Assembly: GCF_051014445.1 (NCBI RefSeq)
Contig: NC_135134.1
Coordinates: forward strand, 5,423,672 to 5,487,671
Length of the DNA stretch: 64,000 nt
Direction: 5' to 3'
DNA from: Colletes latitarsis
Lineage: Eukaryota > Arthropoda > Insecta > Hymenoptera > Colletidae
Part shown: positions 22,662 through 32,297 of the stretch, one piece after another
How the letters are laid out: the number at the start of each line of letters is the position of its first letter
How positions within the stretch are numbered: the stretch's first letter is position 1
Made by a program: the position numbers and the translations under genes
The notes under the pieces: generated by a model
Seen by the model: the letters and a program-made list of their open reading frames with translations, nothing else
What the model was told of the DNA's origin: nothing
Databases searched by the model: none

Positions 22662-22760
22662 GTGTCCTGCGTATGTGGTGACAAAACGAGGATAGGGGAA
22701 TCTATTCCCTACCATCCCGTTAACAATTAAGGAAGGGAGCAATTCGCGAGAGTCCCAGGC

Positions 22761-22798
22761 TTTAAAAGCAGGACCCGTAGGCCGAATTCGCTCAGTTC
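22761..22798 (+). promoter_or_regulatory. Candidate internal promoter (TATA plus initiator)
   Basis: TTTAAAAG at 22761-22768 is followed by TCAGTTC at 22792-22798, a good match to the insect initiator TCAGTY. The presumed +1 A (22794) is 33 nt from the first T, which is the normal TATA-to-start spacing. The next ATG is at 22835, leaving a 41-nt leader. This suggests a subgenomic mRNA for the accessory frame, ending in the 3' LTR. Splicing of the genomic RNA is the alternative. Confidence 0.45.
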
Positions 22799-22834
22799 CA
22801 AGTCATACGCGGAAGAAAAATTGAAAAAACCAAC

Positions 22835-23461
22835 ATGGCGTCAAGCAGTTCCGAGGAGAGTGTTGAGACGGTCGTCGGGGCGGTACGAGACCCCGAAATA
22901 GATCAACAGTTTGACCGGCTGCTAAAACTGGTCGATACCTCACGACCGCTGCCGACCACTCCCCCGCAAGAGGCACAAGCGGAGGAGACACCGGCTCCGA
23001 CGGAGACGCCCGGACCGGCTCAGGAGTTCCTCCTAAACCTGGGCCAGGACGTCCTCCGGATACCGGCGCACGTGCCCTGGACGACCAGGCGGCTGAAATG
23101 TAAAGCGCCTGGAGGCCACTTCAGGTTGAAGTGGGCGAGAGGGGGGCGCCTGGTGGGGTGCAATTTTAGAGCGACCGTCACCCCCACATCACAGCGACCG
23201 GACGCGACCCAGTCGAACCTCCTACCGGGAGGCAGCAGCACCCCGCCGGTACCACCTCCGAGGGAGGACCGGACCAGAGGGGACCGAGGACAGGCCAGGG
23301 TGGCTGGGAGAGGTCGCCCCAGGGACCGGCAGCCGACCACCCGCCGGCCGGGACGCCAACGGCCCTCCAACCGGGGCAGCCTTGATCAGGCCGCGCTACA
23401 AGAGGCTGTCCTCACCACCCTCCAAATTTTGGAGGGCAGACGGGCCTTAGCTCGGCGTTAA
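22835..23461 (+). CDS. Accessory protein of the retrotransposon, unrecognised (208 aa)
   Basis: I do not recognise this protein. It lies between Gag-Pol and the 3' LTR, where envelope-like genes sit in some LTR elements. It has no signal peptide, no membrane segment and no cysteine-rich ectodomain, so it is not an obvious envelope. Residues 1-70 are acidic and proline-rich. About 70-112 form a compact basic region with WTTRRLKCK and GGHFRLKWARGGRLVGC. About 125-185 are rich in Arg, Gly and Pro, typical of nucleic-acid-binding tails. The last 25 residues look helical (LDQAALQEAVLTTLQILEG). The ATG context CAACATGG fits the insect consensus better than that of Gag-Pol. The region is visibly more GC-rich than pol, hinting at a separate origin. 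An RNA-binding or nucleocapsid-like role is a guess from composition. The overlapping minus-strand frame at 23020-23370 is a shadow. Confidence 0.7.
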   Translation: MASSSSEESVETVVGAVRDPEIDQQFDRLLKLVDTSRPLPTTPPQEAQAEETPAPTETPGPAQEFLLNLGQDVLRIPAHVPWTTRRLKCKAPGGHFRLKWARGGRLVGCNFRATVTPTSQRPDATQSNLLPGGSSTPPVPPPREDRTRGDRGQARVAGRGRPRDRQPTTRRPGRQRPSNRGSLDQAALQEAVLTTLQILEGRRALARR

Positions 23462-23550
23462 GTAAGTACTTTGATTTATATAATTATGTGTACAACGACC
23501 TTCTCTACGGTAGATTGCATGTGACCGCGAATTACCGCTCCTCCGGATTA

Positions 23551-23567
23551 TTGCACGGACCGTGCAA
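23551..23567. promoter_or_regulatory. Perfect 17-bp palindrome abutting the polypurine tract
   Basis: TTGCACGG-A-CCGTGCAA has 8-bp arms with a single central base, and its last AA is the start of the polypurine tract. In RNA it could fold only with a loop opened at the expense of inner pairs. As DNA it is a strong dyad. No known role. Confidence 0.6.
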
Positions 23568-23576
23568 GGGGGGCGG
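23566..23576 (+). other. Polypurine tract (plus-strand primer)
   Basis: AAGGGGGGCGG lies 2 nt before the TG that opens the 3' LTR. Its position and near-pure purine content fit the plus-strand priming site. The single C is a small deviation. Confidence 0.75.
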
Positions 23577-23578
23577 TA

Positions 23579-25255
23579 TGTTTAAATATCGCGTTAATTC
23601 GACGTATTTTCGAGTAAAATATAATTCGTCACCCGGTATTGTTTTTCGGCGTACGTAAGACCAGAGGTACCTCGGTCGTCGTGTCCGCTACGCGAAAACA
23701 GTACGGGATAGAAAAACAGCCGCTCTCGGGTTTTTTTCGAGACCTCACGCGATCGATCACGTAACGCTCAATTTCGAAACGAAAGTTTCGACGCGCGTGT
23801 CTAGAGAAGGTACGACAATTTTGTATTAGACAAAGACGGACTCAAAAAACGTTCACAGCGCCGCTCTACGGAGGTTTCACCCTTCGAGCGAACATTTTGA
23901 CTGTCCGTGCTCGTCCGTCACTCTTAATCTGGAACCGGCAGGGAGCACATGGGCATACGACCCCGCTCCTCGGGCATTCCATAGTTCTCGAATAGTTACG
24001 AGTCACTCGAACTTTTCGAATAAATTCTGAACGTGGAATAGGAAGGACTCCATACGAGAACGGATTGTAAAAACAATCTTTTACCGTGACTCCTTCCGTA
24101 ACCCGTTCACAATTTAAATTAAAAAATCGTAAACGAGGAAAGGAATCGAATACGAGGACGGATTGTGAATCAATCTCTTCCCGTGATTCCTTTCGCAACT
24201 CGGTGTAATTCGATAAAGATCAGGTCGGGTTTCGACCAGATCAAAGCGACTGTAGAATTTCGTGAATTATAATCCGAAATTCCCATTCAGCGGTGGCTAT
24301 AGTCCACATCAGTCTGACATCAGACACGTATCGCTGCAATCAGAGGTCGTGTCCGAGGTTTCGAATTTGAATCTCGAACCTCTCGACTGTCGAACGGTGC
24401 AAACCCACCCTTAGGGGCCTTCGTGGCGTGCATACCCTGGGTGGTATTACCGTCCTCCAGTCGGTGTTCGGGACAATACTTGAGTTCCGGCATCCGGCGA
24501 CCAGCTAGAGCGCTGTTCAATCATCGCCAGTGTGTACGGACCCTGTGCGTAGAACCGCTCAGTATAGCGCCGTGGTGTACGCACTATAATTATAAGTCGC
24601 TGCATGCGCTGTAAAGGTGCTGCACCACACAGTGCCCGTACGCATTACGAGGACGATAAACGGCCGAGGAGCAGGTAAATAGTTGGAGCCTTACAACCTC
24701 CCTCTGTTAACCTCTCCGGCGACAGTCGAAATTAGCAGTCGGGAAAAATCGAGATCGATTCTCGTCTCCCAAATCTGCAATCAAACGTTTCCTGGTTTAA
24801 AGGGAACGTTCACACATACAGTCCACTAGCTTAGCTGCGTAACGCGGCGGCCGAGTTCCCCGCTCGCAAGTGCGACAAGCACAACCAAGAGCGCGTGAAC
24901 CTTAGAACGAGACGGACAACGTGACTCACGTTACTCGATATTTACGCATAGTCTCGTCTCTTTTGTTTCAGGATAGAGCAACGCGAACCGCCGAACGGAG
25001 ACGGCCCATCGGCGGGGTTTTTTCTGGCCAGACGCCGGCCAGACGTCCAGGCGGTTCGAGTTAAAGTTAAGAGTTTGTGTTTTGTGTTCGTCCTGACAAA
25101 ACTGTGCAAAATAAACGGCTTCGTCGACAATTCGGCGAAGCGAAAAATAAAACTAACGTGCAATTACTACATTTCCAACGTCCTTTCCCTCGTGATCCGG
25201 ACCTCCGTTAGACGAGGCGTTCAAGTAAAATATTTGAAACCTCCCTATTCTAACA
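23579..25255 (+). repeat. 3' LTR of the BEL/Pao element (1677 bp)
   Basis: A full-length copy of the 5' LTR with the same TG...CA ends and the same length. The only difference I found is C at 23915 where the 5' LTR has T. Polyadenylation signals are at 25110 and 25146. It is followed at once by the right CACAT and satellite sequence. Confidence 0.96.
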
Positions 25256-25260
25256 CACAT
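25256..25260 (+). repeat. Target-site duplication, right copy (CACAT)
   Basis: Identical to 15397-15401. The satellite resumes with ACTTGTTGACAGATCCC, exactly where the left flank broke off. Confidence 0.95.
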
Positions 25261-28200
25261 ACTTGTTGACAGATCCCTCGCTTTTTCTGGTTAGGATCAC
25301 GTACTAATGTGGTACCACACTGAAACAGTCCATTAAACCTGGTTTCGATCAATATTTTAGAGGATTACGCATGTTAGGTCTAGGTTATGCCTGGGATTTG
25401 CCCTCATCAGGGTCATACTTTCGCAGTTTAGCATACATATTGACCTGATCGAGAGTTTTTTCAGCTTTGAATCGCGTAGTAAAGTGGTACCACACTAAAA
25501 CAGTCAATTAAACATGGTCTCGGTCAATATTTTAGAGGATAAGGCATGTTATGTCTAGGTTAGGCCTGGGATTTGCCCTCATCAGACTCAGACTTTCGCA
25601 TACTTCACATACTTGTTGAACAGATCCTGGGCTTTTTCTGGATTGGATCACGTAGTAATGTGGGTACCACACTGAAACAGTTGATTAAACTTGGTATCGA
25701 TCAATATTTTAGAGGATAACGCAAGTTATGTCTGGGATAGGTCTGGGATTTGCCCTCATCAGCCTCATACTTCCGCATTCTTCACATACCTGTTGAACGG
25801 ATCCATGCCTTTTTCTGGTTTGGATCACGTAGTAACGTGGTACCACACTGAAGCAGTCCACTAAACCTGGTTTCGATCAATATTTTAGAGGATAAGGCAT
25901 GTTATGTCTAGGTTAGGCCTGGGATTTGCCCTCATCAGACTCAGACTTTCGCATACTTCACATACTTGTTGAACAGATCCTGGGCTTTTTCTGGATTGGA
26001 TCACGTAGTAATGTGGGTACCACACTGAAACAGTTGATTAAACTTGGTATCGATCAATATTTTAGAGGATAACGCAAGTTATGTCTGGGATAGGTCTGGG
26101 ATTTGCCCTCATCAGTCTCATACTTTCGCGTTTTTCTCATACTTGATGGCCAGATCCTGGGCTTTTTCTAGTTTGGGTCAGGTAGTAACGTGGTACCACA
26201 CTGAAGCAGTCCACTAAACCTGGTTTCGATCAATATTTTAGAGGATAAGGCATGTTATGTGTAGGTTAGGCCTGGGATTTGCCCTCATCAGACTCATACT
26301 TACGCATACTTCACACACTTGTTGAACAGATCCTGGGCTTTTTCTGGATTGGATCACGTAGTAATGTGGGTACCACACTGAAACAGTTAATTAAACCTGG
26401 TTTCGATCAATATTTTAGAGGATAACGCAAGTTATGTCTGGGATAGGTCTGGGATTTGCCCTCATCAGTCTCATACTTTCGCGTTTTTCTCATACTTGAT
26501 GGCCAGATCCTGGGCTTTTTCTAGTTTGGATCACGTAGTAACGTGGTACCACACTGAAGCAGTCCACTAAGCCTGGTTTCGATCAATATTTTAGATGATA
26601 ACGCATGTTAGGTCTAGGTTAGGTCTGGGATTTGCCCTCATCAGTCTCATACTTTCGCATTCATCACATACTTGTTGAACGGATCCTGGGTTTTGTCTGG
26701 TTTGTATCACGTAGTAATGTGGTACCACACTGAAACATTCAATTAAACCTGGTCTTGATAAATATTTTAGAGGATAACGCAAGTTAGGTCTGCGATAGGT
26801 CTGGGATTTGCCCTCATCAGGGTCATATTTTCGCGTTTTTCACATACTTGTTCAACAGATCCCTGGCTTTTTCTGGTTTGGATCACGTAGTAATGTGGTA
26901 CCACACTGAAAGTGTCCGTTAAACCTGGTTTCGATCAATATTTTAGAGGATAACGCAAGTTATGTCTGGGATAGGTGTGGGATTTGCCCTCATCAGGCTC
27001 ATACTTTCGCGTTTTTCTCATACTTGATGGCCAGATCCTGGGCTTTTTCTAGTTTGGATCACGTAGTATTGTGGTACCACACTAAAACAGTTGATTAAAC
27101 CTGGTTTCGATCAATATTTTATAGGATAACGCAAGTTAGGTCTGGGATATGTCTGGGATTTGCCCACATCAGGGTCATATTTTCGCGTTTCTCACATACT
27201 TGTTGACAGATCCCTCGCTTTTTCTGGTTAGGATCACGTACTAATGTGGTACCACACTGAAACAGTCCATTAAACCTGGTTTCGATCAATATTTTAGAGG
27301 ATTACGCATGTTAGGTCTAGGTTATGCCTGGGATTTGCCCTCATCAGGGTCATACTTTCGCAGTTTAGCATACATATTGACCTGATCGAGAGTTTTTTCA
27401 GCTTTGAATCGCGTAGTAAAGTGGTACCACACTAAAACAGTCAATTAAACATGGTCTCGGTCAATATTTTAGAGGATAAGGCATGTTATGTCTAGGTTAG
27501 GCCTGGGATTTGCCCTCATCAGACTCATACTTTCGCATACTTCACATACTTGTTGAACAGGTCCTGGGCTTTTTCTGGAGTGGATCACGTAGTAATGTGG
27601 GTACCACTCTGAAACAGTTAATTAAACCTGGTTTCGATCAATATTTTAGAGGATAACGCAAGTTATGTCTGGGATAGGTCTGGTATTTGCCCTCATCAGT
27701 CTCATACTTTCGCGTCTTTCTCATACTTGATGGCCAGATCCTGGGCTTTTTCTGGTTTGGATCACGTAGTAACGTGGTACCACACTGAAGCAGTCCACTA
27801 AACCTGGTTTCGATCAATATTTTAGAGGATAAGGCATGTTATGTCTAGGTTAGGCCTGGGATTTGCCCTCATCAGACTCAGACTTTCGCATACTTCACAT
27901 ACTTGTTGAACAGATCCTGGGCTTTTTCTGGATTGGATCACGTAGTAATGTGGGTACCACACTGAAACAGTTGATTAAACTTGGTATCGATCAATATTTT
28001 AGAGGATAACGCAAGTTATGTCTGGGATAGGTCTGGGATATGCCCTCATCAGTCTCATACTTTCGCGTTTTTCTCATACTTGATGGCCAGATCCTGGGCT
28101 TTTTCTGTTTTGGATCATGTAGTAATGTCGTACCACACTGAAACAGTCCATTAAACCTGGTTTCGATCAATACTTTAGAGAATAACGCATGGTACGTCTA

Positions 28201-29479
28201 GGTTAGGTCTGGGAATTGCTCTCATCTGGCTCGAGCTTTTGCATATTTATCATACTTGATGGCCAGATTCTGGGCTTTTTCTGGTTTGGATCACGTAGTA
28301 ATGTGATGCCACACTGATACAGTCAGTTAAACCTGGTCTTGATAAATATTTTAGAGGATAACGCATGTTAGGTCTAGGTTAGGCCTGGGATTTGCCCTAA
28401 TCGGGGTCATACCTTCGCAGTTTTAACATACATGTTGACCTGATCGATGGTTTTTTCTGCTTTGGATAACGTAGCAAAGTGGTACCACACTGAAACAGTC
28501 CATTAAACCTGGTTTCGATCAATATTTTAGAGGATTACGCATGTTAGGTCTAGGTTAGGCCTGGGATTTGCACTCATGGGGCTCGTACTTTCGCGTTTTT
28601 CACATACTTGATGGCCAGATTCCGGACTTTTTCTGGTTTGGATCACGTAGTAATGTGGTACCACACTGAAACAGTTAATTAAACCTGGCTTCGATGAATA
28701 TTTTAGTGGATATCGCATGTTATGTCTAGGTTATGTCTAGGATTTGCCCCCGTCAGTCTCATACTTTCGCATTCATCACATACTTGTTGAACGGATCCTG
28801 GGTTTTGTCTGGTTTGTATCGCGTAGTAATGTGGTACCACACTGAAACATTCAATTAAACCTGGTCTTGATAAATATTTTAGAGGATAACGCATGTTAGG
28901 TCTGGGTTAGGTCAAGGATTTGCCCCCATCGGGCTCATACTTTCGCATATTTCTCATACTTCATGGCTAGATCCTGGGCTAATTCTGGATTGGATCACGT
29001 AGCAATGTGGTACCACACTGAAACGGTCAATTAAACCTGGTTTCTATCAATATTCTAGAGGATAACGCATGTTATGTCTAGGTTAGGCCTGGGATTTGCT
29101 CTCATCAGGCTCGTACTTTCGCATATTTCTCATACTTGGTGGCCAGATTCCGGGCTTTTGCTGGTTTGGATCACGTAGTAATGTGGGTACCACACTGAAA
29201 CAGTTAATTAGACCTGGCTTCGATGAATATTTTAGAGGATAACGCATGTTATGTCTAGGTTAGGTCTAGGATTTGCCCACGTCAGTCTCATACTTTCGCA
29301 TTCTTCACATACTTGTTGAACAGATCCTGGGTTTTTTCTGCTTTGGATAACGTAGTAATGTGGTACCACACTGAAACAGTCCATTAAACCTGGTTTCGAT
29401 CAATATTTTAGAGGATTACGCATGTTAGGTCTAGGTTAGGCCTGGGATTTGCACTCATGGGGCTCGTACTTTCGCGTTT
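25261..29479 (+). repeat. Satellite block D: array resumes, copies of 10.2-13.6 kb
   Basis: Up to about 25.73 kb the sequence continues the interrupted monomers and matches 11.70-12.17 kb. Between about 25.70 and 25.76 kb the match switches to about 10.2 kb (shift 15495). It runs to about 27.47 kb, passes two extra monomers, then follows 12.0 kb onward at shift 15847. Variants such as CAGCCTCATACTTCCGC and GAACTTTGC-like changes are shared within the blocks. No gene is visible. Confidence 0.85.
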
Positions 29480-32297
29480 TTCACATACTTGATGGCCAGA
29501 TTCCGGGCTTTTTCTGGTTTGGATCACGTAGTAATGTGGTACCACACTGAAACAGTTAATTAAACCTGGCTTCGATGAATATTTTAGTGGATATCGCATG
29601 TTATGTCTAGGTTAGGTCTAGGGATTTGCCCTCATCAGGGTCATATTTTCGCGTTTTTCACATACTTGTTCAACAGATCCCTGGCTTTTTCTGGTTTGGA
29701 TCACGTAGTAATGTGGTACCACACTGAAAGAGTCCGTTAAACCTGGTTTCGATCAATATTTTAGAGGATAACGCAAGTTATGTCTGGGATAGGTGTGGGA
29801 TTTGCCCTCATCAGGCTCATACTTTCGCGTTTTTCTCATACTTGATGGCCAGATCCTGGGCTTTTTCTAGTTTGGATCACGTAGTATTGTGGTACCACAC
29901 TCAAACAGTTGATTAAACCTGGTTTCGATCAATATTTTATAGGATAACGCAAGTTAGGTCTGGGATATGTCTGGGATTTGCCCTCATCAGGGTCATATTT
30001 TCGCGTTTCTCACATACTTGTTGACAGATCCCTCGCTTTTTCTGGTTAGGATCACGTACTAATGTGGTACCACACTGAAACAGTCCATTAAACCTGGTTT
30101 CGATCAATATTTTAGAGGATTACGCATGTTAGGTCTAGGTTATGCCTGGGATTTGCCCTCATCAGGGTCATACTTTCGCAGTTTAGCATACATGTTGACC
30201 TGATCGAGAGTTTTTTCTGCTTTGAATCGCGTAGTAAAGTGGTACCACACTAAAACAGTCAATTAAACATGGTCTCGGTCAATATTTTAGAGGATAAGGC
30301 ATGTTATGTCTAGGTTAGGCCTGGGATTTGCCCTCATCAGACTCATACTTTCGCATACTTCACATACTTGTTGAACAGGTCCTGGGCTTTTTCTGGAGTG
30401 GATCACGTAGTAATGTGGGTACCACACTGAAACAGTTAATTAAATCTGGTTTCGATCAATATTTTAGAGGATAACGCAAGTTATGTCTGGGATAGGTCTG
30501 GGATTTGCCCTCATCAGTCTCATACTTTCGCGTCTTTCTCATACTTGATGGCCAGATCCTGGGCTTTTTCTAGTTTGGATCAGGTAGTAACGTGGTACCA
30601 CACTGAAGCAGTCCACTAAACCTGGTTTCGATCAATATTTTAGAGGATAAGGCATGTTATGTGTAGGTTAGGCCTGGGATTTGCCCTCATCAGACTCATA
30701 CTTTCGCATACTTCACACACTTGTTGAACAGATCCTGGGCTTTTTCTGGATTGGATCACGTAGTAATGTGGGTACCACACTGAAACAGTTGATTAAACCT
30801 GGTATCGATCAATATTTTAGAGGATAACGCAAGTTATGTCTGGGATAGGTCTGGGATTTGCCCTCATCAGCCTCATACTTCCGCATTCTTCACATACCTG
30901 TTGAACGGATCCATGCCTTTTTCTGGTTTGGATCACGTAGTAACGTGGTACCACACTGAAGCAGTCCACTAAACCTGGTTTCGATCAATATTTTAGAGGA
31001 TAAGGCATGTTATGTCTAGGTTAGGCCTGGGATTTGCCCTCATCAGACTCAGACTTTCGCATACTTCACATACTTGTTGAACAGATCCTGGGCTTTTTCT
31101 GGATTGGATCACGTAGTAATGTGGGTACCACACTGAAACAGTTGATTAAACTTGGTATCGATCAATATTTTAGAGGATAACGCAAGTTATGTCTGGGATA
31201 GGTCTGGGATTTGCCCTCATCAGTCTCATACTTTCGCATTCTTCACATACTTGTTGAACAGATCCTGGGTTTTTTCTGCTTTGGATAACGTAGTAATGTG
31301 GTACCACACTGAAAGAGTCCGTTAAACCTGGTTTCGATCAATATTTTAGAGGATAACGCAAGTTATGTCTGGGATAGGTCTGGGATTTGCCCTCATCAGG
31401 CTCATACTTTCGCGTTTTTCACATACTTGTTGAACAGATCCCTGGCTTTTTCTGTTTTGGATCATGTAGTAATGTCGTACCACACTGAAACAGTCCATTA
31501 AACCTGGTTTCGATCAATATTTTAGAGAATAACGCATGGTACGGCTAGGTTAGGTCTGGGATTTGCTCTCATCTGGCTCGAACTTTTGCATATTTATCAT
31601 ACTTGATGGCCAAATTCTGGGCTTTTTCTGGTTTGGATCACGTAGTAATGTGATGCCACACTGAAACAGTCAGTTAAACCTGGTCTTGATAAATATTTTA
31701 GAGGATAACGCATGTTAGGTCTAGGTTAGGCCTGGGAGTTGCCCTAATCGGGGTCATACTTTCGCAGTTTTAACATACATGTTGACCTGATCGATGGTTT
31801 TTTCTGCTTTGGATAACGTAGCAAAGTGGTACCACACTGAAACATTCCATTAAACCTGGTTTCGATCAATATTTTAGAGGACTACGCATGTTAGGTCTAG
31901 GTTAGGCCTGGGATTTGCACTCATGGGGCTCGTACTTTCGCGTTTTTCACATACTTGATGGCCAGATTCCGGGCTTTTTCTGGTTTGGATCACGTAGTAA
32001 TGTGGTACCACACTGAAACAGTTAATTAAACCTGGCTTCGATGAATATTTTAGTGGATATCGCATGTTATGTCTAGGTTAGGTCTAGGATTTGCCCTCGT
32101 CAGTCTCATACTTTCGCATTCATCACATACTTGTTGAACGGATCCTGGGTTTTGTCTGGTTTGTATCACGTAGTAATGTGGTACCACACTGAAACATTCA
32201 ATTAAACCTGGTCTTGATAAATATTTTAGAGGATAACGCATGTTAGGTCTGGGTTAGGTCAAGGATTTGCCCCCATCGGGCTCATACTTTCGCATAT
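29480..32297 (+). repeat. Tandem 2818-bp block, copy 1 (16 monomers)
   Basis: This copy is followed directly by a second one at shift 2818. Rare variants present in both copies include AATTAAATCTGG (30440 and 33258), CCTGGGAGTTGCC (31732 and 34550) and GAGGACTACGCATG (31877 and 34695). Its first part also matches 13.6-15.09 kb, so older and newer duplications are superposed. Confidence 0.85.

Larger units (their letters stand above)
22584..22834 (+). other. Spacer between Gag-Pol and the accessory frame
   Basis: This is 251 nt of non-coding sequence. It contains a hairpin at 22633-22661 and a TATA/initiator-like pair at 22761-22798. No domain is present in any frame. The purine-rich run just before the second ATG (GGAAGAAAAATTGAAAAAAC) would be its 5' untranslated region. 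Confidence 0.6.
15402..25255 (+). mobile_element. Complete BEL/Pao LTR retrotransposon (9854 bp)
   Basis: The element has 1677-bp direct LTRs beginning TGTT and ending AACA, a 5-bp CACAT target duplication, a primer binding site 3 nt inside the 5' LTR, one long Gag-Pol frame, a second 208-codon frame and a polypurine tract before the 3' LTR. The BEL/Pao assignment rests on the domain order Gag, zinc knuckles, aspartic protease, reverse transcriptase with YVDD, RNase H, integrase, and on the DUF1759/DUF1758/Peptidase_A17-type blocks I recognise by eye. It lies in a satellite array in the same orientation as the monomers as written here. I found one LTR difference (T at 15738, C at 23915), so the insertion is recent and may still be competent. 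Confidence 0.96.

Noticed and set aside
23020..23370. 116-codon minus-strand frame opposite the accessory gene
   Set aside because: A shadow in GC-rich sequence with few stops; it lacks a start context or any recognisable domain.
22835..23461. Envelope glycoprotein interpretation of the accessory frame
   Set aside because: No signal peptide, hydrophobic fusion or membrane segment, or cysteine-rich region is visible, and the protein is basic and Pro/Arg-rich.
23462..23467. GTAAGT splice donor just after the accessory stop codon
   Set aside because: A good donor hexamer, and the LTR acceptor at 24971 could pair with it. However, nothing else supports an intron there and hexamer matches are common by chance.
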